From: Branchiostoma floridae
Taxonomy: Eukaryota > Chordata > Leptocardii > Amphioxiformes > Branchiostomatidae
Length of the DNA stretch: 36,241 nt
Direction: 5' to 3'
Assembly (NCBI RefSeq): GCF_000003815.2
Contig: NW_023365633.1
Coordinates: 22,566-58,806 of the forward strand
Notes under the pieces: model-generated
The model's input: only the letters and a program-made list of their open reading frames with translations
Told to the model about the DNA's origin: nothing
The model's database searches: none
In this document: piece after piece, positions 29,801 through 36,241 of the stretch
How positions within the stretch are numbered: position 1 is the first letter of the stretch
Layout: every line of letters starts with the position of its first letter
Made by a program: the position numbers and the translations under genes

Positions 29801-31224
29801 TGTATTCTGCAAATTAGGCAAAATACACTTGGTAGCTTTAATATGTTTGGAAACCAGGCTACGCCTCTATCAATGATAGGGTAGATAGTTCTTCTTATAT
29901 ATCTTTAGCATTGTAGAATTTATATCTACTCCTGTTAGTACCCTACAGTTCTCCCTGTAGCCTGTTGATCTGAAGTTTTCTCCCCTCTCCCCTCTCCTGT
30001 CACCAGTAGAAGTTGCCCCAACAGAACCAGAAAAAACAGAGGAGACTGAACCTGAAGGTAGACAAACTGTTGTGTGATGTTGTGTGGTGTTATGATTGTG
30101 ATCATTGTCTCAGATAATACAATGGTCCTCTTTTGTCTGTTCAAATTTGTTTTTTTTTCTATGTCAAGTGCATTCTTCTTAATTACAGTAATTGTGTCTG
30201 AAATATCAATCTTGCCTGATTCTTGTGATCAACATAATATTAAAAGTTAGCGACATATTTAATATTGCTCACAGCTAATTACTTGTTTCAAAACTGCTAC
30301 TGCATAAGCTGCTGCATGACAAACCCTTGCTATTTTCTGAGCACTGAAGCATGTGCAGATGTTTTTGTCACTGTCTTTGTGTCTTCTTCTGTCAAATGAT
30401 TTCTTGTACTCGTACAATTTTGAAACACAATCTCAAAGGAATTGAAACTCTTGAATTTGAAGACTGTATGAATAGTAAATGCTAGGAACTATCAGTAACT
30501 GTATATTCAAGTTTAGCTGAACACAATTTATTAATGGTCTTCAAATCTGATTTATTGTTAGTTTTCAAGCAATTCTTTTTTGTACCATAAAGTAAAACCT
30601 GACTGCCTTAAACTACCTCCAGTCATAAGCTACAGTAAAACAGTCACAACGCTCTATAAAGCTACCAAATATTTTACACAACTGTTGATCATTCTGCTAC
30701 TCCCATAAGGCATTCACTCCCAACTCAACAAGCAAAATTGATGAAAATTGCTCCATATACAAGGCAAAGTCATTAAAGCATGTTAACATTGTACAAAGTA
30801 CAAACTAGACCAGTGTGAATTTTGACAGAGAAAAACTGGAAACACTTTTTTTTTGCTGTTTTATGAACAGACATCTACACAAAGATTGCATTTCATTGGT
30901 AGTAGACAACTCTGATTGTTAAACAATGCTTTATCAAAATGTATTTACATCACAATATTATGGAGTTTATCAGAACCATGGACATCTCTTGAAGAATTTC
31001 ACCTTTTCTTCCCCCCCCCCCTCCCAGTTGAGTCCCCCCGTAAGAAGGAGCTACGATCCCTGATCCAGTCTCAGCTGGCCAGCCAAGTCAAGGAGCTGCG
31101 GCAGTCCGTGGACGAGCAGCTCAAGATCAACGACCAGGTCCTCACCCAGAAACTGGCATCGCTGGGGGAGGGGGACTCCAGCAAGGGGGGCCGGACGTCC
31201 AGTAGGGGAGGAAAGAGGAAGTAA
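23886..31224 (+). CDS. CFAP119: Cilia- and flagella-associated protein 119 / CCDC189-like
   Basis: Exons: 23886-23960, 25313-25344, 25503-25568, 26161-26330, 26891-26961, 27657-27773, 28245-28305, 29220-29291, 30007-30057 and 31028-31224. All are GT-AG and phase-consistent, giving about 303 codons. The core (residues about 59-197) has FNKEQTSAFFSIVKRTH, TPFGNVQECYNYFTELLLCH, RPPFSVDLFDADQ and [20 protein letters not shown], which I recognise as the CCDC189/CFAP119 (DUF4464) family of axonemal proteins linked to sperm flagella. A Glu/Pro-rich linker in three small exons follows, then a basic C terminus with a helical segment (QLASQVKELRQSVDEQ) ending GGKRK. The family assignment is from memory of the motif set; the exon model does not depend on it. 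Exons 4, 8 and 10 have partial copies nearby. Confidence 0.8.
24205..25226. mobile_element. Long foldback element with tRNA-like B-box motifs
   Basis: Outer arms of about 150 bp (24205-24354 and 25077-25226) are nearly identical inverted repeats, with ends TTGCAA-(N)2-GGGTTTAC. Inner arms (about 24500-24590 and 24975-25045) are also inverted and contain GGGTTCGAATC (about 24522) or its reverse, a pol III B-box-like sequence. The left arm has an extra (GAAGGAGCTGTGTGT)n expansion. The spacer at 24590-24975 has no open gene. No target duplication was identified. It lies in CFAP119 intron 1. Confidence 0.75.
25848..25883 (+). pseudogene. Partial copy of CFAP119 exon 4 (acceptor side)
   Basis: TTTCAG followed by the first codons of exon 4 (ILGQIFGMSDH), then an abrupt switch to unrelated sequence with no donor. 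The two substitutions against the real exon (GGC/GGT and TCA/TCC) are synonymous. Confidence 0.75.
26062..26111. repeat. Perfect 21-bp hairpin before CFAP119 exon 4
   Basis: Arms 26062-26082 and 26091-26111 are exact reverse complements with an 8-base loop ATCACTAA; the left arm starts ATATCTCAATCTCGGGG. It lies 50 bases before the exon 4 acceptor. Confidence 0.85.
26414..26800 (+). repeat. Tandem copies of CFAP119 exon 4 end and donor
   Basis: Two clear copies (26414-26474 and 26585-26645) repeat NKEQTSAFFSIVKRTHAVCV plus the donor G|GTCAGT or G|GTTAGT. A third (from 26735) is decayed. CCCTAACC-type simple sequence lies between. The spacing (144, 171 and 150) varies with the spacer length. 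Copy 2 has only a synonymous change; copy 3 has Q to H. Confidence 0.8.
28330..28790 (+). repeat. Three imperfect units of about 170 bp in CFAP119 intron 7
   Basis: Recurrent blocks: TTACTGCATGTT..CAACAGTTTGA, CCAAAGATG(T)CACC and CTCTGTCCTTGGTGCTGAAG. No coding or splice signal of note. Confidence 0.6.
28795..29219 (+). repeat. About 87-bp repeat copying the CFAP119 exon 8 acceptor
   Basis: Four units, each ending GTTTGTGATCACAG|AGGAACAG, precede the real acceptor (29218-29219, CACAG|AAGAACAG). Spacing alternates at about 86 and 89. Each unit keeps the first exon codons (E-E-Q in the exon's phase) and then becomes intronic (ATGAACCTTTGTTTATCC). Confidence 0.8.
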
Positions 31225-31290
31225 ACTTCTGTTGCGAAAATTATTTCGTTCTGTCAATGTTGTTTGTGTTTGTACCTCGTAATGTGACAG

Positions 31291-31394
31291 CCAAGATTAA
31301 TGACCAGGTCCTGACCCAGAAACTGGCAGCGCTGGGGGAGGGTGACTCCAGTAAGGGGGGCAGGACTTCCAGTAGGGGAGGGAAGAGGAAGTAA
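31291..31394 (+). other. Candidate alternative last exon of CFAP119 (copy 1)
   Basis: The acceptor GTGACAG is followed by CC AAG ATT..., which continues the phase left by exon 9 (GAAG|). It encodes A-KINDQVLTQKLAALGEG and then DSSKGGRTSSRGGKRK with a TAA stop. Nine bases differ from the real exon over the shared codons; eight are synonymous and one gives S to A. It would give a shorter C terminus lacking the helical segment. The polypyrimidine tract is weak and there is no transcript evidence here. Confidence 0.5.
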
Positions 31395-31464
31395 ACTTCA
31401 CTAAAAATTGTTCTGTCTCTTACATGTTTGTTCCTTGGTTAGTTTGTCCCTCGTTATGTGACAG

Positions 31465-31568
31465 CCAATATTAATGACCAGGTCCTGACCCAGAAACTGG
31501 CAGCACTCGGGGAGGTGGACTCCAGCAAGGGGGGCAGGACATCCAGTAGGGGAGGGAAGAGGAAGTAG
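31465..31568 (+). other. Candidate alternative last exon of CFAP119 (copy 2)
   Basis: Same length (104 bases), same phase and same acceptor context (GTTATGTGACAG) as copy 1. It encodes A-NINDQVLTQKLAALGEV and then DSSKGGRTSSRGGKRK, with TAG in place of TAA. Most differences from the real exon are synonymous (K to N, S to A and G to V are the replacements). Confidence 0.45.
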
Positions 31569-32464
31569 CCTTGTGGAACCCTTGGATTTAATTTGGCCAT
31601 ACTGGTTTGATTATATGTATGACATCCTCTCGGTACCCCAGGGTGATGTAAGGATGCAAAAAAAGAAAAGTTGGGCAAAAAATATGGGCCTTTATTATGA
31701 AATTTAAGTGTTCGAGAAGGATGAAGGACTTAAAACACAGAACGTAATGGATTCCTAAATTTTGTTTGCTTACGTCCTTTCAAGACTTGCTCAGGATTCA
31801 AAATACATTTTTAAGCTTGACAAAATATATTTGTTCATTCCTTGTGGGATTTGCAGTATTGTCACAAACTTTTTTTTGGAAAAGAACAAAAATTTATGCG
31901 TATGCAGATGTCATCAGTATATAATCAATTCAGTATGTCCTTGAGTGAACTTGACTTGTCTTTCAAATATGTCTAAGAAGTTGTCAATGTGGGATGTAAC
32001 AGCCAATATATTGTACTGAGAGTTTTATGTTTTCTTTTACATGTAAATACAAAGTATTTTTTAATTGATGACTATTTCAGGGGTCTTTGTTTATCAATAT
32101 AGGGAGTGGAAAATTCAGTTGTTCTGCATATTAATGTATGTAATAGTAATTTCCAGGTTGAGATCATTGCTAGACCTTTGTGAATCTGTCAACTTGCTAT
32201 AAGCTTAAACACAAGTTTTCTGTCAGCTTTTTAGATGTAAATATCATATTACTTGAAAAACTTGTAGTTTTGTTGTGTACAAAAACGTGTGATGCACTGG
32301 TGATGTTGATAATCAATGGTACTCATTAAAACAACAAAAGATTACACTGCTAATTGTCCTTTGTTGTGAGGGAATGACAAGGGGTATGGCAAGTCAAAGC
32401 AGGTACTATGTCTAACATGAGTAAACTAGACTCTCATCTTTCAATGGAACAATGATGATGAGAA

Positions 32465-32470
32465 AATAAA
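32465..32470 (+). terminator. CFAP119: CFAP119 candidate poly(A) signal
   Basis: AATAAA about 1.2 kb after the stop. The interval 31569-32464 holds no other supported gene and is read as 3' untranslated region, though an earlier unnoticed signal is possible. Confidence 0.4.
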
Positions 32471-32493
32471 AGTTGGCCTCTTGAATTCAATGC

Positions 32494-32499
32494 TTTATT
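32494..32499 (-). terminator. Gene 5 candidate poly(A) signal
   Basis: TTTATT on the plus strand (AATAAA on the minus), about 950 bases past the gene 5 stop at 33442 and opposed to the CFAP119 signal. 32500-33441 would then be the gene 5 3' untranslated region; nothing else is seen in it. Confidence 0.4.
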
Positions 32500-33441
32500 T
32501 TTATCATGTCAGAGATACACCCATAGGCCTTTAATGTCAGTACATGACACCAGTAAATACAATAGTATTACATGAAAAATTAACTTTGATTTTGTAGATT
32601 GAAAAGCCCAACAATTTCTTGGACGCCATAAAACAGTCCCAAATATTATATACTATATATGACAACATGTGGAACAAAGTCAATTGCTCAGATTTCTGCT
32701 TCTAAACTTTAAAGGATAGGTGAACCTCTTATTACTAAATCTTAATTGATTGTACACTCAGAAACGGTAAACAAAATTAAACTCTGGGCTCAAATATATA
32801 CAATCATCTGCAGGTCATATAAAACATCAGTAGTAGGTAACAACTCCCTACATTTACTGCATAGGTAAGAATTTCAGTCACTTTATATATCAACTTTTGG
32901 CTGAAAGAAAAGGCCAGTAGAGGAGTCAGTGGCTTTAATATCAATAGTGGTCATACATGGAGAAGAATTCTAATAAAATATATACTACTTTATCAATTTA
33001 TTCTGCTGAACAATGAAAAAGGCACTTAAGAAATCAATAATGTACAAAAAACCCTACACCTCAGAAGCCGAGCTATGTAAGTATTAAAATGCTTGCTATT
33101 TGCTTTGCTTGCAACATTCAGTTGACTATTTCAATTACTGTAACAATAGACATGGAATTTCAAGATTTCTATGGTTAAAGACATTAAATGTATCTTTACA
33201 TGAACCAGAAGGTTATCATTGTCAGTGCAAGTAAAGAGGACTGTACAGTTTTGGGGCTGCATCAATGGCTACAATGGTCCAGTTACTCCACTTTCAGTGT
33301 GATATCTGGATAGTGGTTTTGCCTCTGAGTTTTCAGAACTTCAAGACGTATAGAATCTCAACTTTTTAATGGAAAAAAATCTCATAGCAGGGTAACTATA
33401 AAGATGTTTAGGGCTTAAATAAACAGCTGCACAAGTTTCGG

Positions 33442-35563
33442 TTACTCTGCCTTTAGCGCTGCGTCTATTGTAGCGTTGGTGTCGGTACTGGCGGAGCTGC
33501 CCGGTGGCGGAGAGAAGGCCTGTGGCCGGCCGGCGTCCTGAGACTTGGATGTGTGTTCCACCAGAGAGATTACCACAAATGCCCAGTTGTACAGGTACTG
33601 TGCTGGGACCGATCCGTGCTTCGATACAGCTCCATGAGGGATGTCTGGGGAAATGATAACCAAATCTGTCATTGCTGATTTACTTTGAATGTTTATTGTT
33701 TATTTTACGTAACAAAATAATTACAACAAGTACCAAAAATAAGAAATTGCAATACAGAAAGTTTTAAAGAAAAATTTTTCCTACCGCTGAGATGTGTGAG
33801 GATGGTCTCCGGGTCAGATCANNNNNNNNNNNNNNNNNNNNNNNNNNNNNNNNNNNNNNNNNNNNNNNNNNNNNNNNNNNNNNNNNNNNNNNNNNNNNNN
33901 NNNNNNNNNNNNNNNNNNNNNNNNNNNNNNNNNNNNNNNNNNNNNNNNNNNNNNNNNNNNNNNNNNNNNNNNNNNNNNNNNNNNNNNNNNNNNNNNNNNN
34001 NNNNNNCAACATACAACTTAGTACTGAGTATTGTATATCTCAAAAACCTGAAAGGTATCTTTAGAATCATCATTGGGGATTTTGTAGGCAAGATGCTCTG
34101 TATCTGTATAGCCAGGTATAATCATGTATACCTATCGTTCGGTGGAGTTTCTCAATCTCTAGTGTTATTGATCTTCTCAATCTTTGCAACACACAAGTTA
34201 ACATATTACAACACTTGAAATTTGTTTCCATCCTGTTTCAGCTCAAAGACAATGCTATACATTGTGATATACACACTCTATGAAGAGTTTAGAAGACAGC
34301 AGGCTGGAAGGTCCTTGTGTTTCTGTGGGTCGAGTAGTTGGTCACGGATATTAGATAATGATCCCATTGGGTTTCACATGTTTGTGTATCCTTCAGTTAT
34401 ATATTTGAATCACAATAGAAAAGTGTCCCAGTACGTGTCTACATTGGAATCACAATACTAGTATTACAGGAAAATATGACAGAGCTTGTGAGAGTGTGAG
34501 AGAACTATCATCACCACCTACCCAAGACTCTCTTCTTCTCCGCGCCGGCTGACTCCTTCTCCACCTCCTTGTGAGCAGATTGGAGAATCTTCAGCATCCT
34601 CGTGACCTCCCGCTGCTCGGCGTGGGGAAGCTCCCGCAGCTCCCCGATACTGATGTCCACCACAGCCACCGCCCGCCCGTCGTTGTCACGGAGAGGGAAC
34701 GCCGTGTGGCGCTCGCCGTACGCGTCGGCCGTCACCGTCTCAGAGTTGGTCACGCTCTTGAACAGGTAGTCTCTGTAGAATGTGAGAGAGATGGAGTTAG
34801 TCATGCAGTAAAGATGAAGGTATTCTGAGGTAAACTTAAAATGTCTGCATTGCCAACATTGCTAGAACATTTAAGGATATTTTGCTCCCACATTTTATCA
34901 ATGTATGCTAGAATTTGCACCTTAATACAAAACAAAACCAGTTGACATAAACTTATAAACAAGGTAAATGGTCCTTCGCAGACAAAACAAAGCAAAGACA
35001 TTATAATGAAGATCAAGTACACCAAACGTTGAAGGGTTTGAGAGAAACAAATTGAAACTCACTAGAAAATAAAGACAATCTTTATTATGTTAATTGATGT
35101 GATTTTTATTAAGTCTGTTAACAACATTAATGAAAGCATAAAAAAGTTTGCTCCACCCAATACGGTCAACAAATGACCACCAATATCTAGAGACAAAAAT
35201 TGGTACCAACAAGTGATTATACCCTTGGTGCCTAACATAATGCACATGAAATGTACCACCAATCTTAAAACAATTACTACCACCGATTCCACAACACAGT
35301 ACCACAGTCCAAGCTTACAACACATGTACAGTACCACCGATCTCATACCACGGTACCACAAATGTTACATTTACACAGTACCATGGACCATGCTTACACC
35401 ACGGTACCATCAATTTTACACCAAGATACCACAAATTTTACACCACGGTATCACCCATATCTACCTGTAGTGCCCACTAACGAGCACCTCCCCCAGTACA
35501 TATCTGACATCCTTGTATTTGTTATACTCCATGTGCAAAAACATGGGTCCTCTCTGTTCCCAT
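33442..35563 (-). CDS. C-terminal part of an unnamed protein with a GAF-like segment (gapped)
   Basis: Exons in transcript order: 35563-35465, 34772-34522, an exon partly lost in the gap and ending at 33785, and 33644-33442 (TAA). Junctions at 35465/34772 and 33785/33644 match in phase. The 5' part lies beyond the right edge. Readable segments: [40 protein letters not shown] followed by [18 protein letters not shown] (a GAF-like beta/helix pattern), then [20 protein letters not shown]. An EFCAB5-like protein is my best guess but is too uncertain to name. Odd: in the frame needed, a TGA touches the gap edge (about 33819-33821); either an acceptor lies just inside (GGAG|ACC) or the gap edge is misassembled. 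Confidence 0.65.
33822..34006. other. Assembly gap (185 N)
   Basis: A run of N. It cuts one exon of gene 5 and may hide another. Confidence 0.99.
35265..35460. repeat. Short degenerate tandem repeat (ACCACGGTACCAC-type)
   Basis: Recurrent CACGGTACCA and TTTACACCA words with a period of roughly 25-30 bases in the intron of gene 5. No gene. Confidence 0.55.
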
Positions 35564-35619
35564 CTGCCGCATGTGGGAAACACAGCAGGTATTAAACAAC
35601 AGGTATAAAACAACAGGTG

Positions 35620-36115
35620 AGATATGCATGGTGCACCTGATGCAGCTGGCACACCTGCGACAGGTGTTACACCTGCCACTGGGCAGCCAGGTGAGCTGTG
35701 TATGGTGCACTTGGTGCGGCTGGCACACCAGGGACAGGTGTTACACCTGCCACTGGGCAGCCAGGTGAGCCATGCATGGTGCATCAGGTGCGGCTGGCAC
35801 ACCTGAAACAGGTGTTACACCTGCCACTGGGCAGCCAGGTGAGCCATGCATGGTGCATCAGGTGCGGCTGGCACACCTGAAACAGGTGTTACACCTGCCA
35901 CTGGGCAGCCAGGTGAGCCATGCATGGTGCATCAGGTGCGGCTGGCACACCTGAAACAGGTGTTACACCTGCCACTGGGCAGCCAGGTGAGCCATGCATG
36001 GTGCATCAGGTGCGGCTGGCACACCTGATACAGGTGTTACACCTGCCACTGGGCAGCCAGGTGAGCCATGCATGGTGCACCTGGTGCGGCTGGCACACCT
36101 GAGACAGGTGTTACA
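35620..36115. repeat. 74-bp minisatellite dense in E-boxes
   Basis: Nearly seven units with a 74-bp period (CCAGGTGAGCCATGCATGG marks the unit start at about 35761, 35835, 35909 and 35983). A typical unit has CAGGTG three times and CACCTG twice, plus a hairpin ACACCTG-AAA-CAGGTGT. About 30 E-boxes in 500 bp. It lies upstream of gene 5 exon 35563 in its intron. Reading frames running through it are repeat artefacts. Confidence 0.85.
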
Positions 36116-36241
36116 CCTGGCACATCTGCTGGCATAACTCTACTTGATGTCAAAAGTAGGATAAACCATCATGAGCAGTCCGAAGTAGCCTTAGTAACAT
36201 CTTATGACCCTACATGGTGCATGTGATGAACATGACCATGT

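Noticed and set aside
33764-34218. Long frames across the gap
   Set aside because: They consist mainly of N, so the translation is meaningless.
35620-36115. Overlapping 60-codon frames in the 74-bp repeat
   Set aside because: They are identical repeat translations in rotating frames with no splice or start context. The E-box content is the better description.

Overview
The window is intron-rich animal DNA, most likely from a cephalochordate (amphioxus, Branchiostoma). That assignment is inferred from the gene set and order, short exons with GT-AG introns, dense MITE-like inverted repeats and many intronic minisatellites. There are no bacterial operons, CRISPR arrays, rRNA or full tRNA genes. 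A 185-base run of N at 33822-34006 marks an assembly gap.

Five protein-coding genes can be built exon by exon with consistent splice phases. (1) Minus strand, 7500 to beyond the left edge: a mitochondrial fission regulator (MTFR1 family); its last visible exon is 216-393. (2) Plus strand, about 7780-13635: ARMC1, 291 codons, complete. (3) Minus strand, 23206 down to 14533: HACL1, the peroxisomal thiamine-diphosphate-dependent 2-hydroxyacyl-CoA lyase, 575 codons, complete. (4) Plus strand, 23886-31224: a CFAP119/CCDC189-like ciliary protein, about 303 codons, complete. (5) Minus strand, 35563 down to 33442: the C-terminal part of an unnamed protein with a GAF-like stretch, interrupted by the gap and open toward the right edge.

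Layout: MTFR1 and ARMC1 are head-to-head across a short shared promoter, as in the human genome, and their products have been reported to act in the same mitochondrial complexes. ARMC1 and HACL1 converge, with opposed poly(A) signals 26 bases apart. HACL1 and CFAP119 are head-to-head across about 680 bases, with RFX-like half-sites beside the ciliary gene. CFAP119 and gene 5 converge, again with opposed poly(A) signals about 24 bases apart.

The most unusual property is in the introns. At least eleven exons in four genes have tandem partial copies of one edge (acceptor plus exon start, or exon end plus donor) in the adjoining intron. The largest is a 92-bp array at 16683-18390 with 17 full copies of the start of HACL1 exon 7. 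In this array, in an MTFR1 exon copy, and in two extra copies of the CFAP119 last exon, nearly all substitutions are synonymous in the frame of the real exon. The CFAP119 copies also keep acceptor, splice phase and stop codon, so they could be alternative last exons.

Mobile elements: a complete non-autonomous hAT-like element with an 8-bp target duplication (2579-3877), a TTAA-flanked MITE (9425-9782), a TA-flanked MITE (421-616), a long foldback element (24205-25226), a tRNA-derived SINE candidate (8833 onward) and several perfect hairpins. Motif-rich repeats include an octamer-palindrome repeat (1360-2260), an RFX X-box cluster (11640-11850) and an E-box minisatellite (35620-36115).
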